From: Cladorhizidae sp. MBARI D1340-BT2
Lineage: Eukaryota; Porifera; Demospongiae; Poecilosclerida; Cladorhizidae
Assembly: GCA_028752905.1 (NCBI GenBank)
Contig: JAQNBH010000011.1
Span: forward strand, 19,790,909 to 19,854,908
Reading direction: 5' to 3'
Length of the DNA stretch: 64,000 nt
Each line of letters opens with the position of its first letter. Within the stretch, counting starts at the first letter, position 1. The notes under the pieces were generated by a model. It worked only from the letters and a program-made list of their open reading frames with translations. It made no database searches and had not been told where the DNA came from. The position numbers were made by a program, and so were the translations under genes. Below, piece by piece: positions 49,297 through 61,533 of the stretch.

Positions 49297-51955
49297 CATG
49301 AACTCTGGTGTTTCAAGCCATGAAATCTGGTGTGTAGCAAGATATGAACTCTGGTGTGCATCAAGCCATGAATTCGGGTTTGCAACAAGCCATGAACTCT
49401 AGTTTGCATCAAGCCATGAACACATGTGTACATCAAGCTATGAACACTGGAATGCAGCAACCTATGAACTCTGATGTATATCAAGCTATGAAATCTGGTG
49501 TGTAGCAAGACATGAACTCTGGTGTGCAGCAAGCCATAAACTCTGGTATGCTTCAAGCCATGAAATTTGGTGTGCATCAAGCCAAGAACTCTGGTGGGTA
49601 TGAAGCTATGAACTCTGGTGTGTAGCAAGCCATGAACTCTGGTGTGCAGCAAGCCATTAACTTTGGCATGCATCAAGCCATGAACTCAGGTGTGTACTAA
49701 GCTATGAACTCTGGGGTGTAGTAAAACATGAACTCTGGTGTGCATCAAGGCATGAACTCGGATTTGTATCAAGCTATGAACTCTGGTGTGTAGCATGACA
49801 TGCACTCTGGTGTATATCAGTCATGAACTCTGTATCAAGCCATGAACTCTGGTGTCTTATGCCATGAATTCTGGAGTGTGTCAAGCAATGAACTCCTGTG
49901 TGCATCAAGCCAAGAACAACTCTAGTGTACATCAAGTCATGAACTGTGGTGTGCATCAACCCATGAACTCTCGTGTGCATCAAGCCATGAACTATGGTGT
50001 GCATCAAGCCATGAACTTTGGTTTGCATCAAGCCATGAACTCTGGTGGGTATCAGCCATGAACTATGGTGTGTAGCAAGCCATGAATTCTGAAGTGCAGC
50101 AAGCCATGAAGTCTGGCATGCATCAAGCAATAAACTCTGGTGTGTATCAAGCTATGAACTCTGGTGGTTAGCAAGTCATGAACTCTGGTGTGTACCAGTC
50201 ATGAACTCTGTATCAAGCCATGAACTCAGGTGTATCAAGCTATGAACTCTGGTGTGGGTCAAGCCATGAACTCTTGTGTGCATCAAGCTATGAAATCGGT
50301 TGTGCATCAAGCCATGAACTTTGGTGTGCATCAAGCCATGAACTCTGGTGGGTATCAAGCCAAGAACTCTGGTGTGTAGCAAGCCATTAAATCTGGTGTG
50401 TAGCAAGCCATGAACTCTGGCATGCATCAAGCCATAAACTCTGGTGTGCAACTAGCCATGAACTCTAGTTTGCATCAAGTCATGAACACATGTGTACATC
50501 AAGCTATGAACACTGGAATGCAGCAACCTATGAACTCTGATGTGTATCAAGCTATGAAATCTGGTGTGTAGCAAGACATGAACTCTGGTGTGCAGCAAGC
50601 CATAAACTCTGGTATGCTTCAAGCCATGAAATTTGGTGTGCATCAAGCCAAGAACTCTGGTGGGTATGAAGCTATGAACTTTGTTGTGTAGCAAGCCATG
50701 AACTCTGGCGTGCAGCAAGCCATTAACTTTGGCATGCATCAAGCCATGAACTCAGGTGTGTATCAAGCTATGAACTCTGGTGTGTAGTGAAACATGAACT
50801 CTGGTGTGCATCAAGGCATGAACTCGGATTTGTATCAAGCTAAGAACTCTGGTGTGTAGCAAGACATGCACTCTGGTGTATGTCAGTCTCATGAACTCTG
50901 TATCAAGCCATGAACTCTGGTGTCTTATGCCATGAATTCTGGAGTGTGTCAAGCCATGAACTCTGGTGTGCATTAACCAATGAACTCTGGTGTGCATCAA
51001 GCCATGAACTCTGCTGTGCATCAAGCCATGAACTCTATTGTGTATCAAACTATTAACTCTGGTTTGCATCAACCCATGAACTCTGGTGTGCACCAAGCCA
51101 TTAACTATGATGTGCATAATGCCATGAACTCTGGAGTGTAGCAAGCCATAAACTGCGTGCATCAAGCCATTAACTCTGGTGTGTAGCAAGCCATGAACTC
51201 TGGCATGTATCAAGCCATAAACTCTGGTGTGCAACTAGCCATGAACTCTAGCTATGCATTCCGGTGTGTAACAGTCATGAACTCTGTATCAAGCCATGAA
51301 CTCTGGTGTGTAGCAAGCCATGAACTCTGGCATGCATCAAGCCATAAACTCTGGTGTGCAACTAGCCATGAACTCTAGCTATGCATTCCGGTGTGTAACA
51401 GTCATGAACTCTGTATCAAGCCATGAACTCTGGTGTGCAGCAAACCATGAACCCTGGTGTGTTAAGCCATGTACTGTGGTGTGTACCAAGCCATGAACTC
51501 TGGTATGCATCAAGCCATGAACACATGTGTACATCAAGCTATGAATACTGGAATGCAGCAAGCTATGAACTCTGATGTGTATTAAGTTATGAAATCTGGT
51601 GTGTAGCAAGACATGAACTCTGGTGTGCAGCAAGCCATAAACTCTGGTATGCTTCAAGCCATGAAATTTGGTGTGCATCAAGCCAAGAACTCTGGTGGGT
51701 ATGAAGCTATGAACTCTGGTGTGTAGCAAGCCATGAACTCTGGCGTGCAGCAAGCCATTAACTTTGGCATGCATCAAGCCATGAACTCAGGTATGTATCA
51801 AGCTATGAACTGTGGGGGTGTAGTAAAACATGAACTCTGGTGTGTAGCAAGAAATGAACTCTGGTGTGTAGCAGTCATGAACTCTGTATCAAGCTGTTGT
51901 CTCAAGCCATGAACTCTGGTGTGTGTCAAGACATGAACTCTGGTGTGCATCAAGC
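49297..51955. repeat. 2.6-kb dispersed duplication, copy 1
   Basis: Matches 53,026-55,556 at offset +3,729, then +3,728, then +3,601. The last change is a 127-bp tandem duplication present only here (about 51,181-51,307 and 51,308-51,434; both carry the rare GCAACTAGCC and ATGCATTCCGG monomers). Marker at 51,890. Confidence 0.82.
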
Positions 51956-53025
51956 TATTAACTCTGTGGTGTAGCAAAACATGAACTCTGGTGTGTAGCA
52001 AGTCATGAAATCTGGTGTGTAGCAGTCATGAACTCTGTATTAAGCCATGAACTCTGGTGTCTGTCAAGCCATAAACTATGGTGTGCATCAAGCAATGAAC
52101 TTTGGTTTGCATCAAGCCATGAACTCTGGTGGGTATCAAACCATGAACTATGGTGTGTAGCAAGCCATGAATTCTGAAGTGCAGCAAGCCATGAAGTCTG
52201 GCATGCATCAAGCAATAAACTCTGGTGTGTATCAAGCTATGAACTCTGGTGGTTAGCAAGTCATGAACTCTGGTGTGTACCAGTCATGAACTCTGTATCA
52301 AGCCATGAACTCAGGTGTATCAAGCTATGAACTCTGGTGTGGGTCAAGCCATGAACTCTGGTGTGCATCAAGCTATGAAATCGGGTGTGCATCAAGCCAT
52401 GAACTTTGGTGTGCATCAAGCCATGAACTCTGGCATGCATCAAGCCATAAACTCTGGTGTGCAACAAGCCATGAACTCTAGTTTGCATCAAGCCATGAAC
52501 AAATGTGTACATCAAGCTATGAACACTGGAATGCAGCAACCTATGAACTCTGATGTGTATCAAGCTATGAAATCTGGTAAGTAGCAAGACATGAACTCTG
52601 GTGTGCAGCAAGCCATAAACTCTGGTATGCTTCAAGCCATGAAATTTGGTGTGCATCAAGCCAAGAACTCTGGTGGGTATGAAGTTATGAACTCTGGTGT
52701 GTAGCAAGCCATGAACTCTGGCGTGCAGCAAGCCATTAACTTTAGCATGCATCAAGCCATGAACTCTGGTGTGCATCAAGCCAATGAACTTTGGTGTACA
52801 TCAAGCCATGAACTATGGTGTGCATCAAGCCATGAACAACTCTGGTGTATATCAAGCCATGAACTCTGGCTTGCATCAACCCATGAACTCTGTTGTGCAT
52901 CAAGCCATGAACTCTGGTGTGCATCAAGCCATGAACTTTGGTTTGCATCAAGCCATGAACTCTGGTGTGTAGCAAGCCATGAACTCTGATGTGCAGCACG
53001 CCATGAACTCTGGCATGTATCAAGC
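51956..53025. repeat. Satellite segment between the 2.6-kb copies
   Basis: Switches abruptly near 51,956 from HOR-A order to the GTCATGAAATC cassette type. It contains a copy of the GGTGGTTAGC block near 52,250 and a one-base insertion monomer (GCCAATGAACTTTGG) near 52,780, which is also present at 21,632, 26,211, 28,606, 36,047, 56,118, 56,713, 57,939, 58,589 and 61,624. Confidence 0.72.
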
Positions 53026-55379
53026 CATGAACTCTGGTGTTTCAAGCCATGAAATCTGGTGTGTAGCAAGACATGAACTCTGGTGTGCATCAAGCCATGA
53101 ATTCGGGTGTGCAACAAGCCATGAACTCTAGTTTGCATCAAGCCATGAACACATGTGTACATCAAGCTATGAACACTGGAATGCAGCAACCTATGAACTC
53201 TGATGTATATCAAGCTATGAAATCTGGAGTGTAGCAAGACATGAACTCTGGTGTGCAGCAAGCCATAAACTCTGGTATGCTTCAAGCCATGAAATTTGGT
53301 GTGCATCAAGCCAAAAACTCTGGTGGGTATGAAGCTATGAACTCTGGTGTGTAGCAAGCCATGAACTCTGGTGTGCAGCAAGCCATTAACTTTGGCATGC
53401 ATCAAGCCATGAACTCAGGTGTGTACTAAGCTATGAACTCTGGGGTGTAGTAAAACATGAACTCTGGTGTGCATCAAGGCATGAACTCGGATTTGTATCA
53501 AGCTATGAACTCTGGTATGTAGCATGACATGCACTCTTGTGTATATCAGTCATGAACTCTGTATCAAGCCATGAACTCTGGTGTCTTATGCCATGAATTC
53601 TGGAGTGTATCAAGCAATGAACTCTTGTGTGCATCAAGCCAAGAACAACTCTAGTGTACATCAAGTCATGAACTGTGGTGTGCATCAACCCATGAACTCT
53701 CGTGTGCATCAAGCCATGAACTATGGTGTGCATCAAGCCATGAACTTTGGTTTGCATCAAGCCATGAACTCTGGTGGGTATCAGCCATGAACTATGGTGT
53801 GTAACAAGCCATGAATTCTGAAGTGCAGCAAGCCATGAAGTCTGGCATGCATCAAGCAATAAACTCTGGTGTGTATCAAGCTATGAACTCTGGTGGTTAG
53901 CAAGTCATGAACTCTGGTGTGTACCAGTCATGAACTCTGTATCAAGCCATGAACTCAGGTGTATCAAGCTATGAACTCTGGTGTGGGTCAAGCCATGAAA
54001 TCTTGTGTGCATCAAGCTATGAAATCGGGTGTGCATCAAGCCATGAACTTTGGTGTGCATCAAGCCATGAACTCTGGTGGGTATCAAGCCAAGAACTCTG
54101 GTGTGTAGCAAGCATTAAATCTGGTGTGTAGCAAGCCATGAACTCTGGCATGCATCAAGCCATAAACTCTGGTGTGCAACTAGCCATGAACTCTAGTTTG
54201 CATCAAATCATGAACACATGTGTACATCAAGCTATGAACACTGGAATGCAGCAACCTATGAAATCTGATGTGTATCAAGCTATGAAATCTGGTGTGTAGC
54301 AAGACATGAACTCTGGTGTGCAGCAAGCCATAAACTCTGGTATGCTTCAAGCCATGAAATTTGGTGTGCATCAAGCCAAGAACTCTGGTGGGTATGAAGC
54401 TATGAACTCTGTTGTGTAGCAAGCCATGAACTCTGGCGTGTAGCATGCCATTAACTTTGGCATGCATCAAGCCATGAACTCAGGTGTGTATCAAGCTATG
54501 AACTCTGGTGTGTAGTGAAACATGAACTCTGGTGTGCATCATGGCATGAACTCGGATTTGTATCAAGCTAAGAACTCTGGTGTGTAGCAAGACATGCACT
54601 CTGGTGTATGTCAGTCTCATGAACTCTGTATCAAGCCATGAACTCTGGTGTCTTATGCCATGTATTCTGGAGTGTGTCAAGCCATGAACTCTGGTGTGCA
54701 TCAACCAATGAACTCTGGTGTGCATCAAGCCATGAACTCTGGTGTGCATCAAGCCATGAACTCTATTGTGTATCAAGCTATTAACTCTGGTTTGCATCAA
54801 CCCATGAACTCTGGTGTGCACCAAGCCATTAACTATGATGTGCATAATGCCATGAACTCTGGAGTGTAGCAAGCCATAAACTGCGTGCATTAAGCCATTA
54901 ACTCTGGTGTGTAGCAAGCCATGAACTCTGGCATGCATCAAGCCATAAACTCTGGTGTGCAACTAGCCATGAACTCTAGCTATGCATTCCGGTGTGTAAC
55001 AGTCATGAACTCTGTATCAAGCCATGAACTCTGGTGTGCAGCAAACCATGAACCCTGGTGTGTTAAGCCATGTACTGTGGTGTGTACCAAGCAATGAACT
55101 CTGGTATGCATCAAGCCATGAACACATGTGTACATCAAGCTATGAATACTGGAATGCAGCAAGTTATGAACTCTGATGTGTATTAAGTTATGAAATCTGG
55201 TGTGTAGCAAGACATGAACTCTGGTGTGCAGCAAGCCATAAACTCTGGTATGCTTCAAGCCATGAAATTTGGTGTGCATCAAGCCAAGAACTCTGGTGGG
55301 TATGAAGCTATGAACTCTGGTGTGTAGCAAGCCATGAACTCTGGCGTGCAGCAAGCCATTAACTTTGGCATGCATCAAG
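53026..55379. repeat. 2.6-kb dispersed duplication, copy 2
   Basis: Partner of 49,297-51,955; its homology runs on to about 55,556, into the next tandem unit. A related third block recurs at about 59,069-60,890 (offset about +5,663 to +5,592 from this copy), with internal deletions there. Confidence 0.8.
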
Positions 55380-57200
55380 CCATGAACTCAGGTGTGTATC
55401 AAGCTATGAACTGTGGGGGTGTAGAAAAACATGAACTCTGGTGTGTAGCAAGAAATGAACTCTGGTGTGTAGCAGTCATGAACTCTGTATCAAGCTGTTG
55501 TCTCAAGCCATGAACTCTGGTGTGTGTCAAGCCATGAACTCTGGTGTGCATCAAGCCATGAAATAAATTGTGCATCTAGCCATGAACTCTGTTACACATC
55601 AAGCCATGCACTCTGGTGTGCATCAAGCCATGAACTCTGGTGTGCATCAACAATGAACTCTGGTGTGCATCAAGCCGTGAACTTTGGTGTTCATCAAGCC
55701 ATGAATTCTGGTGGGTATCAAGCCAAGAACTCTGGTGTGTAGCAAGCCATGAACTCTGGCTTGCAGCAAACCATGAACTCTGGCATGCATCAAGCCATAT
55801 ACTCTGGTGTGTATCAAGCTATGAACTCTTGTGTGTAACAAGACATGAACTCTGGTCTGTAGCAGTCCATGAACTCTTTATCAAGCCATGAACTATGGTG
55901 TATCAAGCCATGAACTCTGGTGTGTATCAAGCCATGAACTCTGGTGGATAACAAGATATGAACTCTGGTCTGTATCAAGCTATTAACTCTGTGGTGTAGC
56001 AAAACATGAACTCTGGTGTGTAGCAAGTCATGAAATCTGGTGTGTAGCAGTCATGAACTCTGTATTAAGCCATGAACTCTGGTGTGTGTCAAGCCATGAA
56101 CTCTGGTGTGCATCAAGCCAATGAACTTTGGTGTGCATCAAGCCATGAACTATGGTGTGCATCAAGCCATGAACAACTCTGGTGTATATCAAGCCATGAA
56201 CTCTGGCATGCATCAACCCATGAACTCTGTTGTGCATCAAGCCATGAACTCTGGTGTGGGTCAAGCCATGAACTCTGGTGTGCATCAAGCTATGAAATCG
56301 GGTGTGCATGAAGCCATGAACTTTGGTGTGCATCAAGCCATGAACTCTGGTGGGTATCAAGCCAAGAACTCTGGTGTGTAGCAAGCCATTAAATCTGGTG
56401 AGTAGCAAGCCATGAACTCTGGCATGCATCAAGCCATAAACTCTGGTGTGCAACAAGCCATGAACTCTAGTTTGCATCAAGCCATGAACACATGTGTACA
56501 TCAAGCTATGCACACTGGAATGCAGCAACCTATGAACTCTGATGTGTATCAAGCTATGAAATCTGGTGTGTAGCAAGACATGAACTCTGGTGTGCAGCAA
56601 GCCATAAACTCTGGTATGCTTCAAGCCATGAAATTTGGTGTGCATCAAGCCAAGAACTCTGGTGGGTATGAAGTTATGAACTCTGGTGTGTAGCAAGCCA
56701 TGAACTCTGGCGTGCATCAAGCCAATGAACTTTGGTGTGCATCAAGCCATGAACTATGGTGTGCATCAAGCCATGAACTCTGATGTGCAGCACGCCATGA
56801 ACTCTGGCACGTATCAAGCCATGAACTCTGGTGATTCAAGCCATGAAATCTGGTGTGTAGCAAGACATGAACTCTGGTGTGCATCAAGCCATGAATTCGG
56901 GTGTGCAACAAGCCATGAACTCTAGTTTGCATCAAGCCATGAACACATTTGTACATCAAGCTATGAACACTGGAATGCAGCAACCTATGAACTCTGATGT
57001 ATATCAAGCTATGAAATCTGGAGTGTAGCAAGACATGAACTCTGGTGTGCAGCAAGCCATAAACTCTGGTATGCTTCAAGCCAAGAAATTTGGTGTGCAT
57101 CAAGCCAAAAACTCTGGTGGGTATGAAGCTATGAACTCTGGTGTGTAGCAAGCCATGAACTCTGGCGTGCAGCAAGCCATTAACTTTGGCATGCATCAAG
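55380..57200. repeat. 1,821-bp tandem duplication, copy 1
   Basis: Landmarks repeat at +1,821: HOR marker 55,491/57,312, ATGAAATAAATTGTGC near 55,557/57,378, the CAGTCCATGAAC cassette near 55,863/57,684, and a GGTGGATAACAAG monomer near 55,942/57,763. Near 56,717 this copy lacks 48 bp (two monomers) that are present in copy 2. The unit start is fuzzy because adjoining monomers are alike. Confidence 0.85.
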
Positions 57201-59068
57201 CCATGAACTCAGGTGTGTATCAAGCTATGAACTGTGGGGGTGTAGTAAAACATGAACTCTGGTGTGTAGCAAGAAATGAACTCTGGTGTGTAGCAGTCAT
57301 GAACTCTGTATCAAGCTGTTGTCTCAAGCCATGAACTCTGGTGTGTGTCAAGCCATGAACTCTGGTGTGCATCAAGCCATGAAATAAATTGTGCATCTAG
57401 CCATGAACTCTGTTACACATCAAGCCATGCACTCTGGTGTGCATCAAGCCATGAACTCTGGTGTGCATCAACAATGAACTCTGGTGTGCATCAAGCCGTG
57501 AACTTTGGTGTTCATCAAGCCATGAATTCTGGTGGGTATCAAGCCAAGAACTCTGGTGTGTAGCAAGCCATGAACTCTGGCTTGCAGCAAACCATGAACT
57601 CTGGCATGCATCAAGCCATATACTCTGGTGTGTATCAAGCTATGAACTCTTGTGTGTAACAAGACATGAACTCTGGTCTGTAGCAGTCCATGAACTCTTT
57701 ATCAAGCCATGAACTATGGTGTATCAAGCCATGAACTCTGGTGTGTATCAAGCCATGAACTCTGGTGGATAACAAGATATGAACTCTGGTCTGTATCAAG
57801 CTATTAACTCTGTGGTGTAGCAAAACATGAACTCTGGTGTGTAGCAAGTCATGAAATCTGGTGTGTAGCAGTCATGAACTCTGTATTAAGCCATGAACTC
57901 TGGTGTGTGTCAAGCCATGAACTCTGGTGTGCATCAAGCCAATGAACTTTGGTGTGCATCAAGCCATGAACTATGGTGTGCATCAAGCCATGAACAACTC
58001 TGGTGTATATCAAGCCATGAACTCTGGCATGCATCAACCCATGAACTCTGTTGTGCATCAAGCCATGAACTCTGGTGTGGGTCAAGCCATGAACTCTGGT
58101 GTGCATCAAGCTATGAAATCGGGTGTGCATCAAGCCATGAACTTTGGTGTGCATCAAGCCATGAACTCTGGTGGGTATCAAGCCAAGAACTCTGGTGTGT
58201 AGCAAGCCATTAAATCTGGTGAGTAGCAAGCCATGAACTCTGGCATGCATCAAGCCATAAACTCTGGTGTGCAACAAGCCATGAACTCTAGTTTGCATCA
58301 AGCCATGAACACATGTGTACATCAAGCTATGCACACTGGAATGCAGCAACCTATGAACTCTGATGTGTATCAAGCTATGAAATCTGGTGTGTAGCAAGAC
58401 ATGAACTCTGGTGTGCAGCAAGCCATAAACTCTGGTATGCTTCAAGCCATGAAATTTGGTGTGCATCAAGCCAAGAACTCTGGTGGGTATGAAGTTATGA
58501 ACTCTGGTGTGTAGCAAGCCATGAACTCTGGCGTGCAGCAAGCCATTAACTTTAGCATGCATCAAGCCATGAACTCTGGTGTGCATCAAGCCAATGAACT
58601 TTGGTGTGCATCAAGCCATGAACTATGGTGTGCATCAAGCCATGAACTCTGATGTGCAGCACGCCATGAACTCTGGCATGTATCAAGCCATGAACTCTGG
58701 TGTTTCAAGCCATGAAATCTGGTGTGTAGCAAGACATGAACTCTGGTGTGCATCAAGCCATGAATTCGGGTGTGCAACAAGCCATGAACTCTAGTTTGCA
58801 TCAAGCCATGAACACATTTGTACATCAAGCTATGAACACTGGAATGCAGCAACCTATGAACTCTGATGTATATCAAGCTATGAAATCTGGAGTGTAGCAA
58901 GACATGAACTCTGGTGTGCAGCAAGCCATAAACTCTGGTATGCTTCAAGCCAAGAAATTTGGTGTGCATCAAGCCAAAAACTCTGGTGGGTATGAAGCTA
59001 TGAACTCTGGTGTGTAGCAAGCCATGAACTCTGGTGTGCAGCAAGCTATTAACTTTGGCATGCATCAA
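57201..59068. repeat. 1,821-bp tandem duplication, copy 2 (48 bp longer)
   Basis: Direct successor of copy 1. The extra two monomers lie at about 58,538-58,585 (GCAGCAAGCC, then TTAACTTTAGCATG). The longest minus-strand open frame of the window (57,849-58,589) falls here simply because no phase-changing monomer interrupts it. Confidence 0.85.
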
Positions 59069-61533
59069 GCCATGAACTCAGGTGTGTACTAAGCTATGAA
59101 CTCTGGGGTGTAGTAAAACATGAACTCTGGTGTGCATCAAGGCATGAACTCGGATTTGTATCAAGCTATGAACTCTGGTGTGTAGCATGACATGCACTCT
59201 GGTGTATATCAGTCATGAACTCTGTATCAAGCCATGAACTCTGGTATCTTATGCCATGAATTCTGGAGTGTGTCAAGCAATGAACTCTTGTGTGCATCAA
59301 GCCAAGAACAACTCTAGTGTACATCAAGTCATGAACTGTGGTGTGCATCAACCCATGAACTCTCGTGTGCATCAAGCCATGAACTATGGTGTGCATCAAG
59401 CCATGAACTTTGGTTTGCATCAAGCCATGAACTCTGGTGGGTATCAGCCATGAACTATGGTGTGTACCAAGCCATGAATTCTGAAGTGCAGCAAGCCATG
59501 AAGTCTGGCATGCATCAAGCAATAAACTCTGGTGTGTATCAAGCTATGAACTCTGGTGGTTAGCAAGTCATGAACTCTGGTGTGTACGAGTCATGAACTC
59601 TGTATCAAGCCATGAACTCAGGTGTATCAAGCTATGAACTCTGGTGTGCATCAAGCCATGAACTCTGGTGGGTATTAAGCCAAGAACTCTGGTGTGTAGC
59701 AAGCCATTAAATCTGGTGTGTAGCAAGCCATGAACTCTGGCATGCATCAAGCCATAAACTCTGGTGTGCAACTAGCCATGAACTCTACTTTGCATCAAGT
59801 CATGAACACATGTGTACATCAAGCTATGAACACTGGAATGCAGCAACCTATGAAATCTGATGTGTATCAAGCTATGAAATCTGCTCTGTAGCAAGACATG
59901 AATTCTGGTGTGCAGCAAGCCATAAACTCTGGTATGCTTCCAGCCATGAAATTTGGTGTGCATCAAGCCAAGAACTCTGGTGGGTATGAAGCTATGAACT
60001 CTGTTGTGTAGCAAGCCATGAACTCTGGCGTGCAGCAAGCCATTAACTTTGGCATGCATCAAGCCATGAACTCAGGTGTGTATCAAGCTATGAACTCTGG
60101 GGTGTAGTGAAACATGAACTCTGGTGTGCATCAAGGCATGAACTCGGATTTGTATCAAGCTAAGAACTCTGGTGTGTAGCAAGACATGCACTCTGGTGTA
60201 TGTCAGTCTGATGAACTCTGTATCAAGCCATGAACTCTGGTGTCTTATGCCATGAATTCTGGAGTGTGTCAAGCCATGAACTCTGGTGTGCATCAACCAA
60301 TGAACTCTGGTGTGCATCAAGCCATGAACTCTGGTGTGCATCAAGCCATGAACTCTATTGTGTATCAAGCTATTAACTCTGGTTTGCATCAACCCATGAA
60401 CTCTGGTGTGCACCAAGCCATTAACTATGATGTGCATAATGCCATGAACTCTGGAGTGTAGCAAGCCATAAACTGCGTGCATCAAGCCATTAACTCTGGT
60501 GTGTATCAAGCTATGCATTCCGGTGTGTAACAGTCATGAACTCTGTATCAAGCCATGAACTCTGGTGTGCAGCAAACCATGAACCCTGGTGTGTTAAGCC
60601 ATGTACTGTGGTGTGTACAAAGCCATGAACTCTGGTATGCATCAAGCCATGAACACATGTGTACATCAAGCTATGAATACTGGAATGCAGCAAGCTATGA
60701 ACTCTGATGTGTATTAAGTTATGAAATCTTGTGTGTAGCAAGACATGAACTCTGGTGTGCAGCAAGCCATAAACTCTGGTATGCTTCAAGCCATGAAATT
60801 TGGTGTGTATCAAGCCACGAACTCTGGTGGGTATGAAGCTATGAACTCTGGTGTGTAGCAAGCCATTAACTTTGGCATGCATCAAGCCATGAACTCAGGT
60901 GTGTATCAAGCTATGAACTGTGGGGGTGTAGTAAAACATGAACTCTGGTGTGTAGCAAGAAATGAACTCTGGTGTGTAGCAGTCATGAACTCTGTATCAA
61001 GCTGTTGTCTCAAGCCATGAACTCTGGTGTGTGTCAAGACATGAACTCTGGTGTGCATCAAGCCATGAAATAAATTGTGCATCAAGCCATGAACTCTGTT
61101 GCACATCAAGCCATGCACTCTGGTGTGCATCAAGCCATGAACTCTGGTGTGCATCAACAATGAACTCTGGTGTGCATCAAGCCGTGAACTTTGGTATTCA
61201 TCAAGCCATGAATTCTGGTGGGTATCAAGCCAAGAACTCTGGTGTGTAGCAAGCCATGAACTCTGACTTGCAGCAAATCATGAACTCTGGCATGCATCAA
61301 GCCATATACTCTGGTGTGTATCAAGCTATGAACTCTTGTGTGTAACAAGACATGAACTCTGGTCTGTAGCAGTCATGAACTCTTTATCAAGCCATGAACT
61401 ATGGTGTATCAAGCCATGAACTCTGGTGTGTATCAAGCCATGAACTCTGGTGGATAACAAGATATGAACTCTGGTCTGTATCAAGCTATTAACTCTGTGG
61501 TGTAGCAAAACATGAACTCTGGTGTGTAGCAAG
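59069..61533. repeat. HOR-A segment (marker 60,998)
   Basis: Resembles 53.4-55.9 kb with internal deletions. A variant cassette GTACGAGTC occurs at about 59,584. A HOR-A copy with marker 60,998 ends in the GGTGGATAACAAG and GTCATGAAATC cassettes near 61,450-61,550. Confidence 0.75.
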
